From contig NZ_JAMXOE010000025.1 of assembly GCF_024055575.1 (NCBI RefSeq), positions 1 to 64,000 of the forward strand: 64,000 nucleotides of DNA, written 5' to 3'. Each line of letters opens with the position of its first letter. Position 1 is the stretch's first letter. The notes beneath the pieces were generated by a model. It was not told where the DNA came from, did not search any database, and was given only the letters and a program-made list of their open reading frames with translations. The translations under genes were made by a program, and so were the position numbers. This stretch comes from Mucilaginibacter flavidus (lineage in GTDB: Bacteria; Bacteroidota; Bacteroidia; Sphingobacteriales; Sphingobacteriaceae). Shown here in pieces: positions 23,928 to 33,225 of this stretch.

Positions 23928-25594
23928 ATGAAAACAATAATTGTAAACGGGGCTACCTATTGGTTGCCCGAAAACAACGGCGACGTAATTACACTCGTAA
24001 ACGATGCTGTAGCCAACAACGAGATTATTTGCCTTCGCGGCTCAGGCCATTCATCCCTTTAATAGGCGACCTTGAGACCGAAAAAAAATCAGTAACAGGG
24101 AAAACCTACAAGTACGTGATGCTGTCCGAAATGTACGCCATCCAGATGCTTGATGCCAACACCGTAAAAGTGCAGGCAGGCTGCCATCTCGGTGTCGATC
24201 CGTTCGACCCTACAGGTATCTCTACTGTAGCAAATTCCTTATGTTATCAATTGGATAACATGACTCCCCCGCTCGCGCTTCCCGATTTGGGCGGCATCAC
24301 CCATCAAACCATTGGCGGCTTCTTGTCAACCGGTTCATCAGGTGGCTCAACGCAGTATTCGTTTGAAGATGCGGTGATAAGTGTTGATGTGGTTGCCTGC
24401 CAGGCAGGCCAGGGCGCTGCCATTACAACTTTTACACGGCCGGACGACAATAATCCTGACGACCCGTTCTTTGCTGTGGGTGTAGCAACTATGGGCTTGC
24501 TCGGGGTTATCGTGTCGGCTACTTTCAGGTGCATCCCGCAGTTTTATATTGCAGGCTCGGAGACTATTGAATATGCCGATAAATGCACCACAATTAATCT
24601 TTTCGGCAATTCGCCCACCTTACCCAACATGCAAACGTTTTTGGAGGAAACCGAATATACCCGCTTAATGTGGTGGCCGCAGCAAAATAACGTGCCGGAC
24701 ACCGACCTGGCGCGGATGGTAACCTGGCAGGCAAAACGTACCGACAAGGCCGGCGCGGAGGCCTGGGCGAAACATGCGTTTGACTTGATGAATACCCCGC
24801 CAACCGTACCACCGCCGCCAACGCCTCCTGCTGATGGTTTAAAACCTTATGAAGAAGTGCCTTATATTTTCGGCAGCCCCATTCCTGCCACTATAGCGGC
24901 TGATATTTTATACACCGCCATAGGCCAGTGGCCGGATTGGCTGCAAAAACTTTTAGCGGATAAACCGCTGGAGTATCAAGTTATTAAGGCCGTTGTGGAA
25001 GCTAATTACGCACCCAAAATATTCCCAACCATAATGGATATTTTTGTTACTGTTGATAAGGCCACCAACAGGAATAAAGGGCCACAACTGTTCTCCGACC
25101 GCTGGTATACCGGCCTGCCGATGGATAACCAGATGAGCGATAAACTGATGCCGGTTTGGTTTACCGAACTGTGGATAGATATTAACCAGTCGGAGCAGGT
25201 GATGGATGCGCTGAAAGCCTGGTACGACGCCCAGCCCATTACCATCGACCTTAGCTTTAGCACTGAAATTTATGCAGCCAGGCAAAATGATTTTTGGCTC
25301 AGCCCATCGTACCAGCAGGATGTTATCCGTATCGATGTGTTTTGGTTTGGCCACAACAAAGGCAACCCGGCAGATTTCTACCAGGCATTCTGGGATTTAC
25401 TGGCGCCATTCAACTACCGCCCGCACTGGGGTAAATACATCCCCGACACGGTTAACGCTACATCCGGAGTATCCTACATTTCTGAGCAATACTCAAAATG
25501 GAATGATTGGATGGCCCTGCGGGACAAAATGGACCCCAACCAGGTTTTTGTAAACGATTACTGGAGAGGGAAATTGGGGATACCCGTAGCGTAA
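23928..25594 (+). pseudogene. FAD-dependent aldonolactone oxidase-like gene with a frameshift
   Basis: The natural start is ATG 23928 (MKTIIVNGATYWLPENNG). This frame reaches RGSGHS, the FAD-binding motif, and then hits TAA at 24060-24062. The remaining protein continues in another frame from about 24056 (PLIGDLE onward) to 25594. Adding one T after TCAT (24051-24054) restores a single product of about 555 residues. The PCMH FAD domain follows (DLGGITHQTIGGFLSTGSSGG), and the C-terminus has RPHWGKYIP and YWRGKLGIP, as in L-gulono/D-arabinono-lactone and alditol oxidases. The rest of the frame is intact, so the break is recent or a sequencing error. Confidence 0.85.
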
Positions 25595-25603
25595 CCTAAC
25601 CCC

Positions 25604-25697
25604 TTTGTCATTCTGAACGATAGTGAAGAATCTTATACGAGCGACAGGTATGCGATTGATAAGTCGTAAACCTTGCACTCGGATAAGGTTCTTCTCT
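25604..25697. repeat. Probable intergenic repeat element
   Basis: The stretch opens with TCATTCTGAACGATAGTGAA and ends AAGGTTCTTCTC, a weakly palindromic layout of the kind scattered through Bacteroidota intergenic regions. Only one copy is in this window, so the assignment rests on general knowledge. Confidence 0.4.
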
Positions 25698-25785
25698 TTG
25701 TTTAAGACCTGAAAATTTCATTTTTTTGCGCAGTTATTTCTGTAACAATTCATCACCCCAACCATCTAACCGAAAACCTTCCTGC

Positions 25786-26421
25786 ATGCTGCATTTTATA
25801 AAATTCAAAAAATTTTATGGGAATTTTCCTGCGTTAACAATTGATGACTTTGCCATTAAGCCGGGTATTTACTGGATAAAAGGTATTAACGGCTCAGGTA
25901 AAAGCACGCTGCTAAAATCAATTGCGGGCATCCTGGCGTTTGATGGCGATATTGTTTTGGATGGCGGCATCAGCATAAAAAAACAACCGGTGGCCTACCG
26001 CCGACTGGTGAACTTTGCCGAGGCAGAGCCACTGTTCCCGGAGTTTTTAACCGGGATGGAAATGGTAAAGCTGTTTGCGTCGGCCAAAGATGCGCCGGCA
26101 GGGCAGGAGCAGCAGTTTATCAACAGCATGAAAATGCAAAGCTATATCGACCGCCCAATCGGTACCTATAGCAGCGGCATGCTGAAAAAACTGTCGCTGG
26201 TACTGGCGTTTTTGGGCAAGCCCAAACTGATACTGCTTGACGAGCCACTGATTACCATCGACACTGAATCGTTAAAAATACTTTACAGCTGGATACGCGA
26301 CCAACACCGCGACAATGGCGTAAGCTTTATGCTGTCCTCGCACCAGGCACTGGATGTTGATGAACACCTTGATGCCGGCGAGTTATTGGTTGATGCCCAA
26401 ACCCTGCAATTTACCCGCTAA
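25786..26421 (+). CDS. ABC transporter ATP-binding protein
   Basis: A 211-residue, compact ABC ATPase. Walker A INGSGKST lies near residue 37, signature YSSGMLKKLSLVLAF near 133 (SSGM variant), Walker B LILLDEPLITID and H-loop SSHQ. The start at ATG 25786 begins the first beta strand; an in-frame ATG at 25726 would add 20 residues unlike the family. Its stop overlaps the start of the following membrane protein by one base. This type, CcmA- or NatA-like, usually works with polytopic exporter subunits such as the two next genes. Confidence 0.9.
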   Translation: MLHFIKFKKFYGNFPALTIDDFAIKPGIYWIKGINGSGKSTLLKSIAGILAFDGDIVLDGGISIKKQPVAYRRLVNFAEAEPLFPEFLTGMEMVKLFASAKDAPAGQEQQFINSMKMQSYIDRPIGTYSSGMLKKLSLVLAFLGKPKLILLDEPLITIDTESLKILYSWIRDQHRDNGVSFMLSSHQALDVDEHLDAGELLVDAQTLQFTR

Positions 26422-27554
26422 TGCAACGGCCGTTGAGCAACATACTGGTAAAAGTGTTCGCCAGGGGATTTTACAAGGTAAACTCGGGCTTGCTCATTTT
26501 TATGTTTGTAATATTGGTTAGCTATTGCTTTTTCATTAACACGCTTGGCGATGTTAAGCTGCTGCCACCCGGTAAAGAGCTGTATTACCAGTTTTTTATC
26601 CTCATCAACTTTGTAAACAGTCCGGCCATGATGCTGTTGTTTTTTGCCTGCTGGCTTATTTACACCGTTAAAAGCTGGCAATATGTAGCGGGCCAGTTGC
26701 GTGTTGAGCACCACCAGTTTTTGTATTACAGCGTTTTATCGGCTAGCCGAAAGGTGCAATTTAGGAGCTGGTTTTATATGCAGTTTATTATTAGTCTGCC
26801 CTTTGTTTTTTATGCGGTGCTGGCGTCGGTAATCGGGTTAGTGTTTCATCATTATTTAACTGTTGGTATCATCATTTTATTCACGCTGTTGCTTGTTGTT
26901 GTTAGCGCATTTATCTACCTAAAGCAAATCAATAACCTCATTAGCGAAAAACGGCAAAGCACACTGCTTAACCTCGGCCAAAGTTGGGGCAAACCGTTCT
27001 TTAGCTTGTTTATCTATCAAATATTCGATAAGCTGAAGCTGGCTTTTGTATTGTCGAAGCTTTTATCTTACATGGTCATCATCAGCGTAATGTTTTCGTT
27101 TGCAGATGTGACGACTGACAACAGGGTTGCAGCATTTGCTATACTTGGCGTTGTAATGGCGCATGCTGTACTGATATACCAGCAACACCGGTTTGGGCTG
27201 GTTTATTTGCTGATTACCCGCAATTTTCCGTATAGTTTAAGCCGCTTATTTTTACAGTATGCGCTTACTTATTTGCTATTGCTGCTGCCGGAATGTATAT
27301 GGCTTTTTGCCGGCTTTGGCTTGTTTACAGCTTTCGGCTTGCTCTTTTTATTAATAGCGATTGTAATGCTGTTCCATTGCGTATTATATCGCATTGGCCT
27401 GGCCATGAATACTTATTTACCCTGGTTGCTGGCCCTGTTTTTTGCAATTTCGCTGGCAATATTGTTTGGCGGGGTTTGGGCGTTGGTGCCGGTTTGTTTT
27501 GGGATTTCGTTATTGTTGTTTTATGGGAATTATTATAGGGAGGAACTGAACTAA
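26421..27554 (+). CDS. ABC exporter-like membrane protein, copy A
   Basis: A 377-residue polytopic membrane protein with about nine to ten hydrophobic segments. It begins PLSNILVKVFARGFYKVNSG and shares this layout with the next gene, including GQSWGKPFFSLFIYQIFDKLK in mid-protein and FAGFGLFTAFGLLF near the C-terminus. No named domain is recognised. It overlaps the ABC ATPase stop by one base, so translation is coupled; it is most likely the membrane half of the exporter. The substrate is unknown. Confidence 0.8.
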   Translation: MQRPLSNILVKVFARGFYKVNSGLLIFMFVILVSYCFFINTLGDVKLLPPGKELYYQFFILINFVNSPAMMLLFFACWLIYTVKSWQYVAGQLRVEHHQFLYYSVLSASRKVQFRSWFYMQFIISLPFVFYAVLASVIGLVFHHYLTVGIIILFTLLLVVVSAFIYLKQINNLISEKRQSTLLNLGQSWGKPFFSLFIYQIFDKLKLAFVLSKLLSYMVIISVMFSFADVTTDNRVAAFAILGVVMAHAVLIYQQHRFGLVYLLITRNFPYSLSRLFLQYALTYLLLLLPECIWLFAGFGLFTAFGLLFLLIAIVMLFHCVLYRIGLAMNTYLPWLLALFFAISLAILFGGVWALVPVCFGISLLLFYGNYYREELN

Positions 27555-27655
27555 GATTCAACTGATTAAAAGATTTTCTTGATTTTGATTTGCATGCGGC
27601 ATCCTCACATCCTAAAATCAAGTGAATCATGTTTCAGACAAAATGCGCTTTACTA

Positions 27656-28765
27656 ATGAACTCACCACTAACCACCATCCTTTTAAAAATATTTGCCCGG
27701 GGCTTTTACCGGGCGCATGCGGGCATTTTGGCCGTGGGCTTTTTTGTGCTGTTTGGCATGGTTGAGCCGGGGCAGATAGTGAACTACCACAAAACTTTAA
27801 TGCTAACGCTTGCAAGTAGTCCGCTGATGATGGGCGTGGTGTTTTTGTGCTGGCTTGTTTATAGTATTAAAACCTGGCATTATGTTGTGGGGCAAATAGG
27901 GGCAGTAAACCAGGCGTTTTTATTTTACAGCAGTAATGCGTTTGCACCCGGCAAACAATTAAAAAGCTGGTTTTATATGCAGCAGGTTTTGCTGTTGCCC
28001 ATATCTGTTTACGGGCTGTTTGCCGCGGTATTGGGCGTGGCGCACCATTATTATCTAATTCCGGCGGCTATTATTGCTTACCTGTTTTTGCTGGCTACTC
28101 TTGGCGCGATGTTGTACCGCCGCACAGTTAATAATTTGGTGGATGGTAATACCCAAACCTGGCTGTTAACCCTCAGCAGCAAATGGCGCAAGCCCTGGTT
28201 TAGCTTGTTTATTTATAATGTGTTCGATCAGCACAAGGTTACCTGGCTTATCACCAAAGGCCTGTCGTACCTATTGATAACCGGGTTCTTCCTGTTGTTT
28301 GCTGATGTTGCGCACGATACCCGTGTGGCCGGTATTGCCCTGCTGGCTGTGGTTGTGGCCCATGTAAAGCTGATATTCGAGGAACGCTGTTTCGAAGAAA
28401 AATGGCTGAGTTTTACCCGTGGCCTGCCTTATAGCCGGGCGCAGTTATTTGCCAGCTTCGCCGGGGTTTATTTGATATTGATGCTGCCTGAAGCTATCTG
28501 GCTGTTTAGCAGGTTTAACCCACTGATTGCCGTTGAGTTGTTACTGGCTGGTATCAGTATCGCTATGCTGTTTCATTGCCTGTTATACTATATCGGGCTG
28601 GATATGGAAAAGTATATGCTGTGGATATTCTTTTTGTTTGTAGCAATATTCTGGATGATACTATTTAAGCTGATTTGGGTGGTTGCTGTGGTTAATTTGA
28701 TGGTGGCGTTTGGAGTATTTTGGAAATGTTATTATCGTGAACAAAATACGTTGACAGAGCAATAA
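27656..28765 (+). CDS. ABC exporter-like membrane protein, copy B
   Basis: A 369-residue paralog of the preceding gene: it begins PLTTILLKIFARGFYRAHAG and has the matching mid-protein WRKPWFSLFIYNVFDQHK. I start it at ATG 27656 because this aligns with the start of copy A; the in-frame ATG at 27629 adds nine unmatched residues. Copies A and B are 101 bp apart and clearly diverged. Together with one ATPase they could form a heterodimeric membrane pore, or be alternative partners of it. Confidence 0.78.
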   Translation: MNSPLTTILLKIFARGFYRAHAGILAVGFFVLFGMVEPGQIVNYHKTLMLTLASSPLMMGVVFLCWLVYSIKTWHYVVGQIGAVNQAFLFYSSNAFAPGKQLKSWFYMQQVLLLPISVYGLFAAVLGVAHHYYLIPAAIIAYLFLLATLGAMLYRRTVNNLVDGNTQTWLLTLSSKWRKPWFSLFIYNVFDQHKVTWLITKGLSYLLITGFFLLFADVAHDTRVAGIALLAVVVAHVKLIFEERCFEEKWLSFTRGLPYSRAQLFASFAGVYLILMLPEAIWLFSRFNPLIAVELLLAGISIAMLFHCLLYYIGLDMEKYMLWIFFLFVAIFWMILFKLIWVVAVVNLMVAFGVFWKCYYREQNTLTEQ

Positions 28766-29110
28766 AGCTACCTCTTTCGCCCATGTTGGTGTTGTCACCG
28801 ACAGGATTTGGTGTGCAAAATATTACCCTTTGCAAAAAGCCGCGGGCTAATTCTGCTTATAATGTTCATCGGTTTTGTTGGTGACAATAACGGCAAAGGA
28901 GAAGGTTTTTCGAACACCTGTTACTTCAATATCGATAAATGTAGAAAATTTAACGCCTGATAATCAGCGTTTTCCATAGCGTTCGGGGTGTTCCGCGTGC
29001 AAAAATGGAACGCTGAAATGAAATCCGCCCGATATTGTTCTTTGAACTGACATTCAACTGACATCTGTTGTCGGCCAAATAATTATTTTAATCGACAAAA
29101 CAAGCGTAAA
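28766..29110. other. Intergenic region upstream of the EamA exporter
   Basis: A 345-bp gap without a recognisable gene. It contains one copy of the 37-bp inverted repeat (28978-29014). No TGA-N6-TCA pair was found here. Confidence 0.5.
28978..29014 (+). repeat. 37-bp REP-like inverted repeat, left copy
   Basis: Starts AGCGTTCGGGGTGTTCCGCG and ends AAAAATGGAACGCT. It matches the reverse complement of 30698-30734 at 36 of 37 positions. The unit's own ends (AGCGTTC and GGAACGCT) are also inverted, so each copy can fold as a hairpin. Confidence 0.85.
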
Positions 29111-30001
29111 ATGAGGAACAAAAAGGGGCTTGAATTTCCGGCAGTGTTCGCGGTGCTATTGGCTATCACCAGTTTCCAGGGTGGGGCGGCTATGGCAAAA
29201 GGCCTGTTTCCTGTACTTGGCGCAGCCGCAACTTCTTCTTTAAGGATAGTTTTGTCTGCCATCATCCTGGTTATTTTTAACCGGCCCAACCTGCGAAATT
29301 TGACAACTACGCAATGGAAATTAGTTGCGTTGTATGGCTTGACGTTAGGAGCAATGAATACCATTTTTTACATGGCAATATCCCGCATTCCGCTTGGTTT
29401 GGGTGTTGCCATCGAGTTTATAGGCCCCCTGTCGCTTGCCCTGGTCGGTTCAAAACGCCTGATCGACTTTCTATGGGTTCTGCTTGCTGCCGTGGGGATA
29501 GCATTGGTTGCACCATGGAGCAGTAAGGGTTTAGACATTCTTGGTGTACTGCTTGCGTTGCTTGCAGGCGCACTTTGGGCAGCCTATATTTTACTTGGCG
29601 GGCGTATATCTAAAATAATGGATGGAGGAAAGGCCGTTACTATCGGGATGATTTTTGCGTCTGTCCTGGTGTTGCCGGTTGCTATAGGTAACGGATTATT
29701 CATCCACCTAAAACCTGTAATGCTGCTGCCGGGGCTTGCGCTGGCCGTGCTGTCAAGCGCCCTCCCTTTTACGCTTGAGATGCATGCACTGCGGAAAATA
29801 CCAGCAAAAACGTTTAGTATCTTAATGAGCCTGGAGCCCGCCGTGGCGGCGTTTTCCGGTCTCCTGTTCCTGCATGAGTACTTGTCATTTCAGGAATGGC
29901 TTGCGGTTGCATTGGTTATTGTTGCAAGTGCCGGCGTTACACTAACCGGGAAAAGGAATGCGCACGCTGCGGGTGATACTCCACCTATAAAAGATATTTA
30001 A
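29111..30001 (+). CDS. EamA/DMT-family transporter (RhtA-like)
   Basis: A 296-residue membrane protein with ten hydrophobic segments arranged as two five-helix EamA repeats. It shows FQGGAAMAKGLFPVLGAAAT at the start, LGVAIEFIGPLSLALVGSKR in the first repeat and LPFTLEMHALRKIPAKTFSIL in the second. These blocks resemble RhtA-type threonine/homoserine exporters. Family members export amino acids or related metabolites; the substrate here is unproven. It is followed after 56 bp by a cyclophilin gene, and the pair is bracketed by two 37-bp inverted repeats. Confidence 0.9.
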   Translation: MRNKKGLEFPAVFAVLLAITSFQGGAAMAKGLFPVLGAAATSSLRIVLSAIILVIFNRPNLRNLTTTQWKLVALYGLTLGAMNTIFYMAISRIPLGLGVAIEFIGPLSLALVGSKRLIDFLWVLLAAVGIALVAPWSSKGLDILGVLLALLAGALWAAYILLGGRISKIMDGGKAVTIGMIFASVLVLPVAIGNGLFIHLKPVMLLPGLALAVLSSALPFTLEMHALRKIPAKTFSILMSLEPAVAAFSGLLFLHEYLSFQEWLAVALVIVASAGVTLTGKRNAHAAGDTPPIKDI

Positions 30002-30057
30002 AGGTCGATGAAGTCAAAAAAGCACTAACTTTCCCAATAATTCTAAACCAAAGTGAT

Positions 30058-30630
30058 ATGAAGAAAATAGCCGTGCTTTGTTTATTAATAGCAATCACTT
30101 TCAGTGCTTTTGGGCAGTCAACAATACACTGTCTCATCAAAACCGGGTTGGGCGATATCGCTATTGAACTTTACCCCGGTAAAGCGCCTGTCACGGTAGC
30201 AAATTTTATGCGGTATGTAGATAAAAAACTGTACACCGGCAGCAGCTTTTTCAGAGTGTGCACACCCGCTAACGAGGCCAGCCGAAAAGTAAAGATCCAG
30301 GTGATACAGGGCGGCAACGTGCCTGATAGCTTAAGCCTCGACAGTATAAAAATAGAAACTACCAAATTTACCGGCCTGCTGCACAAAAACGGCACACTCT
30401 CAATGGCGCTCAGCGGCCCAAACTCGGCCACCAGCCAGTTTTTTATCTGTATAAACGATCAGCCAGCTTTAGACTATGGCGGTGCCCGCAACCCGGACGG
30501 GCAGGGGTTTGCAGCCTTTGGCAAGGTAACCAATGGGATGGACGTGGTGAAGAAAATACAGGCACAAAAAGATACTTCGCAATATTTAGTTAATCCGGTG
30601 AAGATATACAGCGTGAGTAGGGTGGAGTGA
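30058..30630 (+). CDS. Exported peptidyl-prolyl cis-trans isomerase, cyclophilin type
   Basis: A 190-residue cyclophilin with an N-terminal signal peptide (ending near SAFGQS, residue 20). The catalytic core shows IELYPGKAPVTVANFMRYV, SSFFRV, VIQGG, GTLSMALSGPNSATSQFFI and FAAFGKVTNGMDVVKKI. It should catalyse proline isomerisation in the periplasm. The insertion after FFRV is longer than in small bacterial cyclophilins. It lies downstream of the EamA exporter, and the right copy of the 37-bp repeat follows its stop. Confidence 0.92.
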   Translation: MKKIAVLCLLIAITFSAFGQSTIHCLIKTGLGDIAIELYPGKAPVTVANFMRYVDKKLYTGSSFFRVCTPANEASRKVKIQVIQGGNVPDSLSLDSIKIETTKFTGLLHKNGTLSMALSGPNSATSQFFICINDQPALDYGGARNPDGQGFAAFGKVTNGMDVVKKIQAQKDTSQYLVNPVKIYSVSRVE

Positions 30631-30697
30631 TCAAACGCCGCTCTCCAATGCCTGCGATTATTCAATCTTCGCTTTTTTACTTTGTTTGCAGCAGCAA

Positions 30698-30734
30698 AGC
30701 GTTCCATTTTTGCACGCGGAACACCCGGAACGCT
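30698..30734 (-). repeat. 37-bp REP-like inverted repeat, right copy
   Basis: Reverse complement of the element at 28978-29014, 36 of 37 positions identical. It lies 68 bp after the cyclophilin stop, so the exporter-cyclophilin pair sits between two oppositely oriented copies about 1.7 kb apart. Confidence 0.85.
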
Positions 30735-30903
30735 GTGAAACATTTTGATTATCAAGTAGTTTTATTTAGTTGTCCGAGTGATTTATGTATAGTCAGCGTG
30801 TTCTATTTTTTTTTTTAGTTGAATAAAATTGATGCTTTCCCTGCTTTAACTTAATAATAAATCAGGTGAGTGATAGGTTAATTGTTGCGAAAAGGCGTGT
30901 AGT

Positions 30904-31542
30904 TCAATAGTCTTTCCTGATTTTTTCGGCGTCAAATATGCTGTCTGCCTGTTTTTTCGAAATCGAACGGGTGTTGTCCCCAACCTCATAGTGATAGAAC
31001 AATGAATCTTTGCCTTTGCCCCTGGCATATTGTGTATTGATCGTTACCCTTCTCTTAATGGTATCAAAAGGCTTCAGGTTATAACTGTCATCTTCATACT
31101 TTAGTACACATTTATCAATCGAAATATATTTACTTTGATGACCAATAGTATGGGCTTTCCGTTGCCAAACAACTGAAAAACGGTCCCTGTCTTCTATTGC
31201 CCAATCAGCAGGAATTTCAGGAACGCAAAGGCTCCGGCGCCTGCTATTAAACTCCCTGCCAAATTTATCCTGACAAACGTCCCTGTTGTATTTCGTAATT
31301 TCTTGATATTCGTACCATCCGAGCAAAAAAAAACACATCAACAAAGCAAAAACAGAAGACCAAATGCTTTCGTTATTTTGCCTAAGCCGGATAAAAAAAG
31401 CGACAGCACATATTAAGAAAATGCAAATACATTTACCTATTAACCAGTAAGCCGATTGAAATTTGAGATAGATATCTAAATATACCCAGAGACATAGAAA
31501 CAGGATAGAGAAGCATTTGTGAAATATGTTGATTTTTTTCAT
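30904..31542 (-). CDS. Membrane protein of unknown function
   Basis: A 212-residue protein. The first 100 residues hold three hydrophobic segments (about 9-30, 32-51 and 62-78), and the C-terminal part is soluble, charged and rich in Lys and Asp. No domain family is recognised. The gene lies on the minus strand between the repeat copy at 30698 and a divergent gene starting at 31650. It may be an orphan gene; base composition seems lower in GC than its neighbours, which could indicate transfer, though this was judged only by eye. Confidence 0.6.
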   Translation of the reverse strand: MKKINIFHKCFSILFLCLWVYLDIYLKFQSAYWLIGKCICIFLICAVAFFIRLRQNNESIWSSVFALLMCFFLLGWYEYQEITKYNRDVCQDKFGREFNSRRRSLCVPEIPADWAIEDRDRFSVVWQRKAHTIGHQSKYISIDKCVLKYEDDSYNLKPFDTIKRRVTINTQYARGKGKDSLFYHYEVGDNTRSISKKQADSIFDAEKIRKDY

Positions 31543-31649
31543 TGTGCGGCCCCTGGTTTTTTTCGAAATTACTCTTTTTTTAAAATTATACCTGCCATAA
31601 TCTCGTGAATATTTTTAATTTTAAGAAACTTTTTCACCCCGACTGCACC

Positions 31650-32129
31650 ATGAACTTTTCTGTCACTTCAAAAATGACTCCGCAGGAATATGCTAAAGTT
31701 ATGTTTATCGGCCTTTATAAAAAGCCGGTTTTTATTTTGTGCGCCGTTGTCGGGCTTTATCTTTTAATTACAGTATTTCTCGATTATTTAGGGCTAGTAA
31801 ATTATTATGATACTAAACCTCTTTTTGAAGTATTTGGAGGGGCATTCCTGGTTTTGGCTCCAACGCTTATAGTAATCATATCAGTCAGACAATTTAAGTC
31901 GAACCCGAGTTTTCAAAACGACATCACCTACACTTTCAATGACGACGGGATGGTGGTGCAGGGGATTACTTTTAAAAGCGTGGTTTCCTGGCCACATATC
32001 GTCAAACAAAAGGAGATAGCGGGATTTTTGATTCTATATCATACCAAAAGGTTTGGAAATTTCATTGATAAGTCAAAGCTGTCAGAGGCCCAATTAATTT
32101 TTATTAAGACAAAAACAACGGGGAAATAA
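31650..32129 (+). CDS. YcxB-like membrane protein
   Basis: A 159-residue protein with two hydrophobic segments (about 20-46 and 60-80) and a C-terminal soluble part: ITYTFNDDGMVVQGITFKSVVSWPHI, then AGFLILYHTKRFGNFIDKSKL. This layout fits the YcxB-like C-terminal domain proteins of unknown function. The ATG at 31650 is preferred because it begins MNFSVTSKMTPQEY; an in-frame ATG at 31605 would add 15 residues of unclear value. It is monocistronic and convergent with the cytochrome operon. Confidence 0.65.
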   Translation: MNFSVTSKMTPQEYAKVMFIGLYKKPVFILCAVVGLYLLITVFLDYLGLVNYYDTKPLFEVFGGAFLVLAPTLIVIISVRQFKSNPSFQNDITYTFNDDGMVVQGITFKSVVSWPHIVKQKEIAGFLILYHTKRFGNFIDKSKLSEAQLIFIKTKTTGK

Positions 32130-32132
32130 TTA

Positions 32133-32171
32133 GGGGTACATCCTAATAATTTTCTATTTAGGCTGTACCCC
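32133..32171. terminator. Hairpin between convergent genes
   Basis: GGGGTACA (32133-32140) pairs with TGTACCCC (32164-32171) across a 23-base loop that itself contains a CCTAATAA/TTTAGG pairing. It separates the YcxB-like gene from the cytochrome gene. Confidence 0.55.
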
Positions 32172-32193
32172 CGAAACCACTTTCCCGTTAATA

Positions 32194-33219
32194 TTAAATC
32201 GCCGGCGTAATTCCCTTACCTTGCCAATAATCAATTATCGGTTTGTATGGCCCGTATTTATGTTGCTTTTCGGTGAAAGGGTCTTTAAACGGGCCTTTAT
32301 CGTAATCTATAGCTTTTTCTTCGTAAAAAGGGTAATCAACCTCTTTGGTTGTTTTAGGTGCCGGGCGTTTATGTTTGGTATCGTCGTTAATAAAAGCCGC
32401 AATATCCAGCGATTCCGCATCTGTTAAAAACGCCTTGCCTAGCGTGGTTTTATCGTAAGGCATATTACCTTTTAACCATTGCGCCAGTTTAACAACCCTG
32501 TGCATACTTGAGCCGGGGCGATAGGCCAGCATTCCCCATACCGGTGGGTATTCATAGGATACATTACTGGCCAGCATTTTTCCTTCGCCATTTTGGGCGT
32601 GGCAGCGCTGGCAATGCAACGCATACAGTTTTTCGCCACGGTCTGACGATGCCGCTACATCGGGCAGTTCAACCGTCATGTTTTTAAGGCCCTTGGTGTG
32701 ACTATCGGTATGTGACGAATCACTAAGGAATTTAAGGTATGCCATTATCGAGATCATCTCTTTGCCATCTAATGGTAAAGGCCTGCCAAGGTTCGGGCGC
32801 ATCACGCAATTATTGATCCGTTCGGCAAGCGACAGTATCCTGCCTTCTCTTGCCCGGTATTGGGGATAATCGCGGAAAGAGCGCACAAGGTTAAAAGCAA
32901 AAGGCCTTGTACCAGCATCGCGGTGGCAGTTGGTGCAATTCATTTTATTGCCGGTATAATGGCCGTTTACCCCATCCGGGCCAATATAATAAGCAGTGTG
33001 AAGCATCAGATCCCTCCCGTATTTTACGGCGGCGCCATATTTACCCTTTGGCATTTTTGAGGTATCAACTTTCACTAAGGTATCGGCATGGGTAGCCAAC
33101 GAATCCTGGTTATTGGCTTGGGCGGTGCCAGGTGTATTGCATGATGACAGCAGCTGTGCCATAATTATCAGTACCAAAGCCGCAAACAGAATAGCTGTAT
33201 ATTGGTAAATCTTTTTCAT
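32194..33219 (-). CDS. Dihaem cytochrome c lipoprotein, TsdA-like
   Basis: A 341-residue exported protein with lipobox LLSSC near residue 26. Two haem-binding motifs are visible: CTNCH near 96 and CQRCH near 204. The first half carries NKMNCTNCHRDAGTRPF, then YPQYRAREGRILSLAERINNC and LPLDGKEMISIMAYLKFL, which is the pattern of thiosulfate dehydrogenase (TsdA) type cytochromes. TsdA oxidises thiosulfate to tetrathionate; whether this protein does so is inferred. It is the last gene of the operon with SusC, SusD and an arylsulfotransferase-like protein, starting 6 bp after the latter. Confidence 0.82.
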   Translation of the reverse strand: MKKIYQYTAILFAALVLIIMAQLLSSCNTPGTAQANNQDSLATHADTLVKVDTSKMPKGKYGAAVKYGRDLMLHTAYYIGPDGVNGHYTGNKMNCTNCHRDAGTRPFAFNLVRSFRDYPQYRAREGRILSLAERINNCVMRPNLGRPLPLDGKEMISIMAYLKFLSDSSHTDSHTKGLKNMTVELPDVAASSDRGEKLYALHCQRCHAQNGEGKMLASNVSYEYPPVWGMLAYRPGSSMHRVVKLAQWLKGNMPYDKTTLGKAFLTDAESLDIAAFINDDTKHKRPAPKTTKEVDYPFYEEKAIDYDKGPFKDPFTEKQHKYGPYKPIIDYWQGKGITPAI

Positions 33220-33225
33220 TTTTAT

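Noticed and set aside
23960..24060. ATG at 23960 as start of the flavoprotein gene
   Set aside because: The resulting first residues (basic, low similarity) are out of frame with the conserved FAD motif RGSGHS, which lies in the frame starting at 23928. The frameshift explains the picture better.
24953..25354. Minus-strand frames inside the flavoprotein gene
   Set aside because: Shadow of the conserved oxidase frame; no motifs.
28766..29110. FNR-like box pair upstream of the EamA exporter
   Set aside because: Several TGA triplets occur (for example at the TGACATTCAACTGACA stretch), but none forms TGA-N6-TCA, and there is no 22-bp pair.
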